A stretch of DNA of 64,000 nt, from NCBI GenBank assembly GCA_022653695.1, contig JALCSW010000003.1:1-64000 (forward strand), read 5' to 3'. Under the pieces are notes generated by a model that saw nothing but the letters and a program-made list of their open reading frames with translations, ran no database searches and was not told the origin of the DNA. Below, one piece after another: positions 8,897-16,528 of the stretch. The position numbers were made by a program, and so were the translations under genes. Source of the DNA: Bacilli bacterium (GTDB lineage: Bacteria; Bacillota_I; Bacilli_A; RFN20; CAG-826). Positions within the stretch are counted from its first letter, which is position 1. Each line of letters starts with the position of its first letter.

Positions 8897-8918
8897 AACC
8901 TAAACCTAGGTTTAGGTT
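8897..8918. promoter_or_regulatory. Perfect 22-bp palindrome between regulator and peptide gene
   Basis: Two 11-base arms (AACCTAAACCT and its exact complement) meet with no spacer at 8907/8908. The palindrome covers the stop codon of the MerR-type gene and lies about 20-80 bp upstream of the possible peptide starts. A spacerless palindrome is a poor terminator hairpin and a good operator for a dimeric regulator, so I favour binding by the adjacent MerR protein. On the minus strand it is followed by TTTTC, so weak termination is not excluded. Confidence 0.5.
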
Positions 8919-9939
8919 ATTTGCTTTGCTTTAACTCGATTTCGTTGTCTTCTCTCACGATGGTTTCAAAGAGGACGGAATCATCTTTTGTTAGAGACGA
9001 GAAGAAAGGGGTCGGAAGATCCCCGTTTGAGATCCAAGAGGCGCCATCGAGGCAAGCTGCTTTCAGTGGAAGGCATCGAGAATCGGAAAAAATGAAGGCC
9101 ACTTGATGGCCACGAAAATCCGAACACACTTTTCTGATAGAAGGTAGATCCATCCCTCCTTGAACGAAAATCAAGCAATCCCGAGGTAACTGTTCAAAGG
9201 AGCTTAGTAAAAGGACAGAATTATCTATGTCGGAGATTAGAAAAACCTTTGGGGAGGTGGTGGAAAATTTCTCCAACGCTTCGGAAAAAGCACGTTGGTA
9301 AGCGATCAAGCGTTTTTCGACTTCGGCTTCTTTTTTCGATCCCCAATCACCGAAATCGGTGTTTATCGGACGATCTTTGGCTTGTATGAACTCTTTTGAA
9401 AAACAATTTGGATACAAGATACCATCAGAAATGTTCCAGGAATCACTACATTTTTCACAATGAAGTGAAGCGCTTCGAAGGCAGTCTTCTTCTATGGTCC
9501 CGTCCCTTAAAAGGAGTTTACTTCCACAGAAGGGGCATCGCAGAAAAGGAATGGCCTTTAAAGAAAAACCGCAATCCAAACGAGAAATATCATCGTCTTG
9601 CGAAGAAATAATGGCCTTCAGCTTTTTTTCCTTTAACCGAAGAGATTTTTGCTCATCGTGAATCTCATGAATTCGTCTTTTCAACATTCCTTTTTGTTCT
9701 TTAGCTAAAGCATTCTTGAATTTGCTTGTAAGTAACATCGAAAGAAGGAATTTTGAAATATCTTCTAAAGAAAATCCCAATTCCTTTAATTCGTTTATCG
9801 TCTTAGCCGTTTTTAGGTCCCGGTCGTCAAAAGAGTATTGCCCATTTCTTTTTGTTGGTCCCAAAAGTCCATGGTTTATGTAATAACGAATGGTGGATTC
9901 GCTAAGCTCTGTGAGTTTTGAGAATTCCCCGATCCTCAT
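8917..9939 (-). CDS. MerR-type regulator fused to zinc ribbon and methyltransferase-like domain
   Basis: The 340-residue product begins with a MerR winged helix (residues 1-70; IGEFSKLTELSESTIRYYINHGLL) and a long helix (about 75-115). A CX2C...CX2C zinc ribbon follows at Cys135, 138, 161 and 164 (CPFCGS, CEKC). This resembles the N-terminal zinc finger of the RlmA rRNA methyltransferases. Residues of about 200-330 look like a Rossmann-type methyltransferase domain, but no clear SAM-binding glycine motif is visible. Ordinary MerR proteins have a short effector domain, so the fused part may sense a metal, SAM or the peptide product (inference). It is upstream of, and co-oriented with, the peptide, radical SAM and exporter genes. 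Confidence 0.75.
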   Translation of the reverse strand: MRIGEFSKLTELSESTIRYYINHGLLGPTKRNGQYSFDDRDLKTAKTINELKELGFSLEDISKFLLSMLLTSKFKNALAKEQKGMLKRRIHEIHDEQKSLRLKEKKLKAIISSQDDDISRLDCGFSLKAIPFLRCPFCGSKLLLRDGTIEEDCLRSASLHCEKCSDSWNISDGILYPNCFSKEFIQAKDRPINTDFGDWGSKKEAEVEKRLIAYQRAFSEALEKFSTTSPKVFLISDIDNSVLLLSSFEQLPRDCLIFVQGGMDLPSIRKVCSDFRGHQVAFIFSDSRCLPLKAACLDGASWISNGDLPTPFFSSLTKDDSVLFETIVREDNEIELKQSK

Positions 9940-10218
9940 GCAACTATTATCCTGCTTCCGTTTGCCAACGGCATTAAAAATCCTTCTGGTGAAAACAGTT
10001 ACCCATCAGTTCATTGCTTTGCCGGCTATGACCGTTTACGATGTCTTGGCTTTTTCCTTCGTTTGTTTTCTCTGTCACCATTCGAAGCTTCTCGATGTTT
10101 ATCGTTTCCTCTGAAAGTTTTCTGATCGACTTCATTCTTTTTCGCTACCAATGTTTATTCGAAGTTTATTTTTCCATTTTGGCAATTATGATCTCATCGG
10201 GAAAACAAGCATTCTGTG

Positions 10219-10388
10219 CTATACAGACCGGAAGTCCAAACGATCCTAGAAGCGGTGCAAGTCAGGAGGCAAGACAAAAAAGCAGCAATGTTCACAATGG
10301 GCACTAGAGATGATGTGCAACCCTATATTTCCTAGCCCAAGAACTCACCAAGAACGGGGTGGACGTAACCCTTGGTTCCCATCCTTAA
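10219..10388 (+). pseudogene. Remnant of a family 28-type glycosyltransferase, N-terminal part
   Basis: A frame beginning LYRPEVQTILEAV runs into FTMGTRDDVQPYIS, then meets TAG at 10333. In the next frame the sequence continues LAQELTKNGVDVTLGSHP and stops at 10386. Joined, this matches the N-terminal MGTRGDVQPxIALAxxL segment of UDP-glucose:sterol-type glycosyltransferases. One missing base near 10331 explains the frame change. The rest of the gene is absent. The remaining spacer 9940-10215 holds nothing I recognise. Confidence 0.55.
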
Positions 10389-10450
10389 TATAAGCCTTCA
10401 TATGTAGTTTTCTGCTTGAAGTGTAACTTTTATTCCTGTCGATAATCATT

Positions 10451-11293
10451 ATGGCAAGAAGAAAAAGAAAAAACGAAGCAACCCCAGTCGAAACGGTGAT
10501 TCTTGCTGGGCCGATAATTCTACTTGTGTTAGCGATTGGGCAAAATTGGGGGACAGGCTGGATTATCTTCTTTTCGCTCCTCGTTGTCGCGGTAATGGCC
10601 CTTCTTATCATCAATCATCTGCCAGCCGTTAAGGGATGGAAAGGCGAAAGAAAAGTAAGAAGGTATATTTTGAAAGGGATGAACAAAAACGACGTTCTTA
10701 TCAACGATGTAATCGTTCCGGGGGATGACGGCAAAACCTCGCAAATCGATCACGTTTTGGTGTCTTCAAAAGGAATCTTCGTGGTGGAGACGAAAAACTA
10801 CTCCGGAAGGATCTACGGCAAAGATGGAGACATGAATTGGACCCAGGTGCTCGCTTATGGGCATAACAAGAACCGGTTGTATTCACCGGTGTTTCAAAAC
10901 ACGACTCACATAAGAAGGCTCAATTCTTTGTTCCCAAATGAGAAACTCAACATGAACAATGTGGTGGTGTTCGCCCAAGGCAACGTCAAATACATCGACA
11001 GCGAATATGTTTTCGCTCCTAGAGAACTCAAACGCTACCTAAAAGGCTGTCGGAACGATCTTCTCCAAGAAAGCGATATCCAAAGAATCGCTGGAGCGAT
11101 TAACACCTACAAGGAGAACCCGATCGAAACCAACAAAGAACACGCTGAAGGCATAAGGGAAACCAAAAACAAAATCAATGCCAACATTTGCCCTCGTTGT
11201 GGAAGCGCGCTTGTTCTCCGTCACACGAAAGATGGCCGCGAATTCTATGGTTGCTCAAACTACCCGAAGTGCAAGTTCATCAAGAAAAAGTGA
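10451..11293 (+). CDS. NERD domain protein with membrane anchor and C-terminal zinc finger
   Basis: The 280-residue protein has two hydrophobic segments (about 16-31 and 37-54). A nuclease-related NERD domain follows (about 62-190), with GWKGERKVRRYI, the QID motif at 98-100, VLVSSKGIFVVETKN and a final FAQG segment. A C-terminal topoisomerase-type C4 zinc finger starts at Cys247 (CPRCGS...CSNYPKC). NERD proteins are thought to act on nucleic acids, and the Q-I-D and E-T-K residues match the nuclease-like catalytic pattern. It stands alone between a decayed gene and yqeY and may be part of an acquired patch. The substrate is unknown. Confidence 0.85.
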   Translation: MARRKRKNEATPVETVILAGPIILLVLAIGQNWGTGWIIFFSLLVVAVMALLIINHLPAVKGWKGERKVRRYILKGMNKNDVLINDVIVPGDDGKTSQIDHVLVSSKGIFVVETKNYSGRIYGKDGDMNWTQVLAYGHNKNRLYSPVFQNTTHIRRLNSLFPNEKLNMNNVVVFAQGNVKYIDSEYVFAPRELKRYLKGCRNDLLQESDIQRIAGAINTYKENPIETNKEHAEGIRETKNKINANICPRCGSALVLRHTKDGREFYGCSNYPKCKFIKKK

Positions 11294-11440
11294 ATACTAA
11301 TCCGCGAAAAGACGAGGAATGATCAAATTTCAGTACGTAATAGTTCTTCGAAAAAAATCGAGAGTCTGAACAAAATGCCTTCGCACGTCGGGGGCTTTCC
11401 TTATGTTATGATGGTCTAGCCACGCGTATATAAGACCGAA

Positions 11441-11479
11441 AAAAGACAAATGAGACAGAAACTGTTCTCTTTGTCTTTT
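11441..11479 (+). promoter_or_regulatory. Long hairpin upstream of yqeY remnant
   Basis: AAAAGACAAA (11441-11450) pairs with the TTTGTCTTTT that ends at 11479, with a further inner stem (GAGACAG/CTGTTCTC). The hairpin lies about 35 bp before the yqeY start and ends in a U-rich run. It may be a terminator for the upstream NERD gene or a leader attenuator. Nothing else was recognised between 11294 and 11513. Confidence 0.4.
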
Positions 11480-11513
11480 CCGGTTTTCTTTTGTCTAGGG
11501 GGGGGAGAGAAAG

Positions 11514-11915
11514 ATGCTTAAGGCCAACATCACGGCCATGAAAGCGCATGACGAGGCCGCTCGCTCGAGCCTTAGCATCGTCATTTCCCGTTATCAGGAA
11601 CTGAAGACCAACGGAAGCGGCAAGGAGGTCACCGACCTTGATGTCCTCAAGATCGTCCAGAAGTTTTTCAAGGAGCTCGACGAGGAGCGGGACAGCTACG
11701 CCGCGGCCGGCAGGCCCGAGCAGGCTTCCGTCATCGCCCTTTAGAAAAAGGCCATCGAGGGATTCCTCCCCAAGATGCTTCCGGAAACGGAGATCAGGAA
11801 GATCTACTCCTGGCTTTCCGACAAAGCCCTTCCCTCCGTCATGAGATACTTCAAGGAACACTACGACGGGCAAGTCGACATGTCACTTGTCAGAAAGATA
11901 GCGAGAGGTCTATAA
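11514..11915 (+). pseudogene. yqeY: GatB/YqeY family protein interrupted by in-frame amber codon
   Basis: The frame from ATG 11514 encodes a YqeY-like helical protein (AMKAHDEAARSSLSIVISRY, VTDLDVLKIVQKF). It meets TAG at 11742-11744 after VIAL. The same frame then continues KKAIEGFLPKMLPETEI to GQVDMSLVRKIARGL and ends TAA at 11913. Both halves match the family in order: the LPKxL segment, then the C-terminal GxxDxxLVxxI. The interruption is therefore one nonsense codon at a position usually occupied by Gln, Glu or Lys. Read through, the product would be 133 residues, slightly short for the family (about 148). TAG is used as an ordinary stop elsewhere (rnfC, ldh), so a nonsense mutation or sequencing error is likelier than recoding. 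Confidence 0.75.
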
Positions 11916-11928
11916 TTACCACGCCTTT

Positions 11929-12002
11929 AGGGGCGTGGTTCAGTGGTAGAACAGAGGTCTCCAAAACCTTTGATGAGGGTTCGATTCCTTCCGCCCCTGC
12001 CA
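11929..12002 (+). tRNA. tRNA-Trp (CCA anticodon)
   Basis: A complete cloverleaf starts with acceptor AGGGGCG paired to CGCCCCT. The D arm is GTTCAGTGGTAGAAC and the anticodon loop is CTCCAAA with anticodon CCA. The T arm contains GGTTCGATTCC and the CCA end is encoded. It follows the yqeY remnant by 13 bases. Confidence 0.95.
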
Positions 12003-12099
12003 AAATGCCGTATATGCGAATTCTTGGAGTCTACCGGACAGAGTTCGTCGTTGCAATCGGGCTCAAGGGATTCCTTGAGTTCGAGCAAAACCAAGAAGT

Positions 12100-12127
12100 G
12101 ACCGTCTAGTGCGGTCTTTTCTTTTGC
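12100..12127 (+). terminator. Rho-independent terminator downstream of tRNA-Trp
   Basis: GACCG (12100-12104) and CGGTC (12112-12116) form a short stem followed by TTTTCTTTT. A second perfect hairpin (CTCAAGG/CCTTGAG, 12062-12079) lies just upstream. Confidence 0.6.
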
Positions 12128-12329
12128 TGCCCGTGGATTTGCTATATGGGTTTATAGGTAGGATCTCTATGGTGCGGCTGGGTCCATGAACGCGGCCGGT
12201 TTCTTTCGCGAGTCATTTTAACGCTTTGAAAGCCTTTGCCGCCTCGGCCACCAAATTGGCAACGACCGGGAAGATCGTTCCTTTTTTGACGGGGTCGCGG
12301 AAGACGTTCGTGAGGTTTTTTCGGCCATC

Positions 12330-12461
12330 ATGGTCGCGAGCGCTTATGGCTTGAGTTACGTCTTGAAGATAGTCGTCGGGGCGTTAGGGTGCCTGGCGAT
12401 CTTTTCTTTAACGCCAATGCTCATTTGCGGATTCCTAGACCATAAATTCTTCGAAGGCTAG
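12330..12461 (+). CDS. Possible small or degenerate membrane ORF in the 12.1-12.5 kb spacer
   Basis: A 43-codon frame encodes a hydrophobic peptide (YVLKIVVGALGCLAIFSLTP). The frame beside it upstream (about 12213-12325) encodes FNALKAFAASATKL-like helical sequence. The two could be halves of one membrane protein joined by a frameshift. No ribosome site is visible. Nothing else was recognised between 12128 and 12512. Confidence 0.2.
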   Translation: MVASAYGLSYVLKIVVGALGCLAIFSLTPMLICGFLDHKFFEG

Positions 12462-12512
12462 AAAAAAGCACGACACTTTCGACTTGATGAGGGCATATAC
12501 TAACCAATAGCG

Positions 12513-13052
12513 ATGAAAGCTAAAACCCCTTTGCACGAAAAAATAATTGACTCTGAAAGAATCAGTTCAATCACGGATAAGAAATCCAAGAAGAGGATTG
12601 ATAGGTACAATTCATTAATACTTTTAATCACCGGATGCCTTCCAATCGCCCCCACCTTCTATGGCTATAACTATGTCACTTTGGATGGGATCATCATTGA
12701 GGTTTTCTTCGATATCTTGGTTCTTGCGTATTTGTATTGTTTCGTACGGATGGCCATTTTGGTCCACAAGTACCGTTTCTTCAGGAAAACAATCTATTTC
12801 CACCTTCTTTATTTGCCATTCTTTCTGATGGCTTTGGTGATGTGCTTGCTGCCTTTGTTTACCGGAAAATTGATCGTCACTAACCATAGCGTCACTTTTT
12901 CCAACAATGTCGCCTATTTCTTTGTGGTTTTCCTTCCAATATTCTTTGCTTACATTGTTTTTATGGCATTTGCGGTGTTCAAGGGGTTGGCGCGAGGGCT
13001 CAAGCCAATGGAGGACAAAATGCAGGAAGGCCAAGACCATCCGCTTAAGTGA
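12513..13052 (+). CDS. Four-pass membrane protein, unknown function
   Basis: This 179-residue protein has a charged N-terminal segment of about 33 residues. Four hydrophobic helices follow at about 34-52, 57-80, 97-117 and 131-155, and the tail is basic and acidic. I see no family motif. Both flanking spacers are long and gene-poor, and the gene is AT-richer than the ABC operon that follows. It may be an isolated acquired gene. There is no clear Shine-Dalgarno site. Confidence 0.55.
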   Translation: MKAKTPLHEKIIDSERISSITDKKSKKRIDRYNSLILLITGCLPIAPTFYGYNYVTLDGIIIEVFFDILVLAYLYCFVRMAILVHKYRFFRKTIYFHLLYLPFFLMALVMCLLPLFTGKLIVTNHSVTFSNNVAYFFVVFLPIFFAYIVFMAFAVFKGLARGLKPMEDKMQEGQDHPLK

Positions 13053-13633
13053 GCGATGGCGAAGGGTTTCGCAATTGGCGGAAAGCCATAGGCCAAGGCA
13101 GGCATCAATCAAATCTTGGCTAGAAGATCCATCATCGGATGCCTCCTAGGGAAAGCGGAAACTTAGAAAGGCAGGCACGCATCAATGTAGCTGGCATCTT
13201 CGGCTTCAAGACATCCCAAAAAGTCACGTTCAATGATCTTCGGCTAGGCCCGAATGGATAATGGCCCCCCTTGCCAAATTGCCAAATTGTCTATTGGCGG
13301 TATTTCTGCTTTCATAAGCCATCAAGACCAAAACCGATTTTTCTTGTTTCGATGCGAATGCGCCATCGATCCCGGCTTTTATAGTTTCGCTTGCGTAGCG
13401 GCTTTTCGCCGCTATGAAATTGCTTTGTCCTTTTTTCGTGCGATGTTTATACTTAGCGAGTATGAAAAAACGAATGGACGTAACCTCGGAAGTTCGCCGT
13501 TTCGCCTAAACGATCAATGCGGGAGATGGCTGAACCATCATTGCTCCCGGGGGTCGCCGCAAAGGCCTTGCGGTCTTAGTCAAGAAAGAGCCGAGAGATT
13601 CGCGTCGCATCTTTATAAAGGAGTTAGGGAAGA
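13053..13633. other. Gene-poor spacer with a hairpin before the ABC operon
   Basis: No convincing coding frame is visible. A perfect stem CCGCAA/TTGCGG (13557-13573, loop AGGCC) lies about 60 bp before the ABC gene and could act in its leader. A GntR-type regulator often precedes such ABC pairs, but I could not find one here. Confidence 0.4.
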
Positions 13634-14494
13634 ATGAGAATCCTTACGCTGAATAGCGTTCGTAAGACTTACCCAAGTTTCGTTCTTGACGGCGTTTCCT
13701 TTTCCCTCGAAGCCGGGCACATCGTCGGTTTCATCGGGAGGAACGGGGCTGGGAAAACCACGACGCTCAAATGCATTTACAACCTTGTGAGCCCCGATTC
13801 CGGATCCATCGAGTATCTGGGGAAAGAGATTCGCGACACGGAAGCCTTCGCCAAGAGCGAGATTGGGCTTTTGTTTGGCGGCATCGAGTATTATCCCAAC
13901 AAGACTTTGCGGAGGATGACCTCGATAACCTCTTCTTTCTACCCCAAGTGGAATCGGTCGCTTTATGAGTCGTTCGTGAAGGATTTCGGCCTTGACGAGA
14001 ACAAAAAAATAAAGGAACTCTCGAGCGGCATGAAAGTGAAATATGGCTTGGCGCTGGCTCTTTCGCACGGGGCCAAGGCTTTGCTTCTTGACGAGCCGAC
14101 GAGCGGGCTCGATCCGGTTTCGCGCGACGAGCTGATGGATATTTTCATGAAAATCGTCTCCGATGGCGAGCATACGATCCTTTTCTCGACCCACGTCATC
14201 AGCGATCTTGAGAAAAGCGCCGACGACATTGTCTACATCAAGGAAGGGAAGATCATCGTTGACGAGCCCCTTTCCTCGTTTGAAAAGAAATACGTTATGC
14301 TCACGGGTGACGAGGAACTGATCAGAGGGCACGATATGTCAAAACTTGGCTACGTTCGCGTCCATGGCGGCAAATTCGAGTTCGTCGTGCCGGCGGGGGA
14401 AAGCGCGGCGATTCCAGGGGCCGCGTCCCGTCAGGCGAGCCTAGAGGAGATCATGGTCTTCCTCGAAAGAGGGGAGGAAAAGAAAAATGCGTAA
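13634..14494 (+). CDS. ABC transporter ATP-binding protein (EcsA/YtrB-like)
   Basis: A 286-residue ATPase with Walker A GRNGAGKTTT (about 37-46), signature LSSGMKVKYGLALAL, Walker B LLLDEPTSGLD and H-loop STHVISD. The roughly 75-residue C-terminal extension is typical of ATPases serving ABC-2-type exporters. AAAGGAG sits about ten bases before ATG 13634. The stop overlaps the start of the permease gene by eight bases, so the two form a coupled operon. The substrate is unknown. Related pairs export peptides, antibiotics or heme-like compounds. Confidence 0.88.
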   Translation: MRILTLNSVRKTYPSFVLDGVSFSLEAGHIVGFIGRNGAGKTTTLKCIYNLVSPDSGSIEYLGKEIRDTEAFAKSEIGLLFGGIEYYPNKTLRRMTSITSSFYPKWNRSLYESFVKDFGLDENKKIKELSSGMKVKYGLALALSHGAKALLLDEPTSGLDPVSRDELMDIFMKIVSDGEHTILFSTHVISDLEKSADDIVYIKEGKIIVDEPLSSFEKKYVMLTGDEELIRGHDMSKLGYVRVHGGKFEFVVPAGESAAIPGAASRQASLEEIMVFLERGEEKKNA

Positions 14495-15188
14495 TCTGCT
14501 CAAGAAGGAATTTCTCCTTTCGCTTAACCCCAACGTCATCGTCATGGGTCTTTTGGGTCTTCTCGTCTGCGTTCCTTCCTTTCCGGCCTTCGCCGCTTTC
14601 TTCTACATTTTGGGCGGTTTGGCTTCCATCATGCCGCGAGCGGCGGCGGACAAGGACTTGGAATATACCGCCATGCTCCCTATCCCCAAGCATGACGTCG
14701 TCGTCTCGAAAATGCTTCTTTTCGCCGCTTTGGAACTTGGCACGATCGTCTTCACCGTGCCGTTCGCCCTTTTGAGGGTTTTCGTATTCGATTCGGCGAC
14801 GGTGCAGAGCATGATCGATTCTTCGACCACCCAGGCGGATCTGCTCACCATGTACGCCATGGGTCCCTCGTTATCGACATACGGGTTCGCCTTCATCACT
14901 TTCGGGATTTTCAACATTCTCTTTTTCCCATGGTTCTACAAGAACCCGACCAAGATCAATGCCCCCCAGTTGGTGTCGACCATCGTCACGATGCTTATCA
15001 GCGTTCTTTTCGTTTTGGCCCCTTTCGTCCCTGGGCTTCAGGATTACCTTATTTACTCAACCCTCTCCGATTCAGCGTCGCTTTTTGTCCAATGCGGGAT
15101 CCTTCTCGGCGGTCTGCTTTTAGGCGCCGGCCTGACCTTTTGGGCGGGGAAACTCGCCTCAAAGCACTTTGAGAAAGTCGACATCTGA
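14487..15188 (+). CDS. ABC-2 type transporter permease
   Basis: This 233-residue protein has about six hydrophobic helices. The N-terminus is MRNLLKKEFLLSLNP, typical of ABC-2 permeases, which start with a short amphipathic helix before the first membrane span. The MLPIPKHDVVVSKML segment matches the conserved cytoplasmic motif of this family. It is translationally coupled to the ATPase gene and would form the membrane channel of the exporter. Confidence 0.8.
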   Translation: MRNLLKKEFLLSLNPNVIVMGLLGLLVCVPSFPAFAAFFYILGGLASIMPRAAADKDLEYTAMLPIPKHDVVVSKMLLFAALELGTIVFTVPFALLRVFVFDSATVQSMIDSSTTQADLLTMYAMGPSLSTYGFAFITFGIFNILFFPWFYKNPTKINAPQLVSTIVTMLISVLFVLAPFVPGLQDYLIYSTLSDSASLFVQCGILLGGLLLGAGLTFWAGKLASKHFEKVDI

Positions 15189-15268
15189 GCAAGAACGGGA
15201 TTCCTTGTCGATCGAGGGGAAACCGACGCGACGGATGGCGTTTGTTTTAGCGCACTCCGTGTGGGGCC

Positions 15269-15315
15269 CAAAAACAAAACAAGCCCGTTTCTACGAACGA
15301 GAGGAGAACGGGCTT
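15269..15315 (-). terminator. Terminator for a former minus-strand gene
   Basis: AAGCCCGTT (15281-15289) pairs with AACGGGCTT (15307-15315). Read on the minus strand the stem is followed by GTTTTGTTTTT. It sits just downstream of the degenerate minus-strand ORF and so supports that ORF having been a gene. Confidence 0.55.
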
Positions 15316-15331
15316 GGCCAAAGGGACGCTT

Positions 15332-15673
15332 TTAAGGGGCCATCAGGGCTTTTTGGCAAAGCCAGGGGGTGAATTTCCTTGTCTCCGACTTTAGTCCTTC
15401 CACCGAAGTGATCAGTTCATTGCCACCGAAGGAGATTATCGAAACCCCATTGAAGGAATGAGATGAGGATTCGACGGCGGGAAAATCCAACTGACGACAA
15501 CCGTCTTGGACCCTTCGGCGCGGATCATCCGCGTTATTTTCCATTCCGCGACGGTCTATGACTTCAGCGTATGGGATATCCATTTTTCGATTTGCCCGAT
15601 CCCGCGATACTCCGGACCATAGCGTTAGCTGTAATGGACGTTTGGCGAAAAAACGTTTGCCAGTTCTCTGAAA
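15332..15673 (-). pseudogene. Degenerate ORF, possibly a SnoaL-like/NTF2-fold protein
   Basis: On the minus strand a frame is open from a TGA near 15676 to a stop at 15332. The start codon available (15583) lies inside what reads as continuous protein: WSGVSRDRANRK, then VIDRRGMENNADDP, LDFPAVES, FNGVSIISFGG and ITSVEGL. The last segments recall C-terminal strands of SnoaL-like/NTF2-fold proteins. A minus-strand terminator follows. The N-terminus is missing. The rest of 15189-15777 shows nothing else. Identification is tentative. Confidence 0.35.
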
Positions 15674-15777
15674 TCACGCGTTTCCCACATGCGAAAGCAC
15701 GATTTTGTTTTCGCCCTTTCCGCAAGTCCGACGTCGCTTTCGCCCATCGTCCGATCGATTTTGCGAGCCATGCCCTT

Positions 15778-16338
15778 TTATTGTCTTGCCTTAGCGGTTC
15801 CCCGCATTCCGGGGGCGAGCCGGGCGAGAGCCTCCCCGCCGAGCTGTTTTCTCACGATGGCTTCGGCGAAAGCGATCGTGAACGCCATGGAGCGGCCCGT
15901 TATCAGCTCGCCGTCGGTGACGACGCCTTCGTCGACGTAGGTCCCTTTTCCAACTTGGAAGCCAGGGAAGCAGGTGTAACGTTTTCCGTCGAGGTAGCCG
16001 AGTTCTCCAAGAACGGAAGGCGCGGCGCAGATTGCGTAGACCGGTTTTCCGCCGTCAACGAACCCTTTGATGGCCCCGATCGCTTTTTCCGATCCCTTAA
16101 TGTTCATGACCCCGAGTTTTCCGCCGGGCAGGACAAGAAAATCGAAATCGGATAGGGCTTTCTCGCCCAAAACGAAATCGGCTTTGAGGCGACTGCCCAT
16201 CGAGGAACGGACCTCCATGGATTCGCCCACCGCGGCGTAATTGACCTCGATCTCGTGCGTTCTGGCCAAAACGTCGTGGGTGGCGATCGCCTCGGTTTCC
16301 TCGAAACCTTCCGCCAGAAGAATCAGTGCCTTTTTCAT
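15778..16338 (-). CDS. DJ-1/PfpI family protein
   Basis: The 186-residue product shows the class I glutamine amidotransferase-like fold of DJ-1 proteins. Evidence is LILLAEGFEETEA (Glu14 region), FLVLPGGKLGVMNI and the nucleophile elbow AICAAPSVLG with Cys104. Length matches family members such as YajL and PARK7. These proteins act as deglycases, redox-sensitive chaperones or glyoxalases. Which activity applies here cannot be read from the sequence. It is divergent from the flavodoxin-fold gene at 16529 and shares its upstream region. Confidence 0.88.
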   Translation of the reverse strand: MKKALILLAEGFEETEAIATHDVLARTHEIEVNYAAVGESMEVRSSMGSRLKADFVLGEKALSDFDFLVLPGGKLGVMNIKGSEKAIGAIKGFVDGGKPVYAICAAPSVLGELGYLDGKRYTCFPGFQVGKGTYVDEGVVTDGELITGRSMAFTIAFAEAIVRKQLGGEALARLAPGMRGTAKARQ

Positions 16339-16528
16339 GCGTAGAAGCCTTCTTTCGTTATCATTATGGACATCATAAGCCCCTGGGGCAAATAGACGCC
16401 GGGGAACTCTTTGGATTGGGCTTCCTCGCCTCGTTTATCATTTTTGGCAAGCCTTTGGCCTCGCGAGCGTTTTCCGCCGTTCCGATAGGCCCTTGTGCTA
16501 CCATGTTGACAAGGAGAAGGGAAAAACC

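Noticed and set aside
11742-11744. Genetic-code change with TAG as sense
   Set aside because: TAG ends rnfC and ldh at the expected family lengths, so general recoding is not supported.
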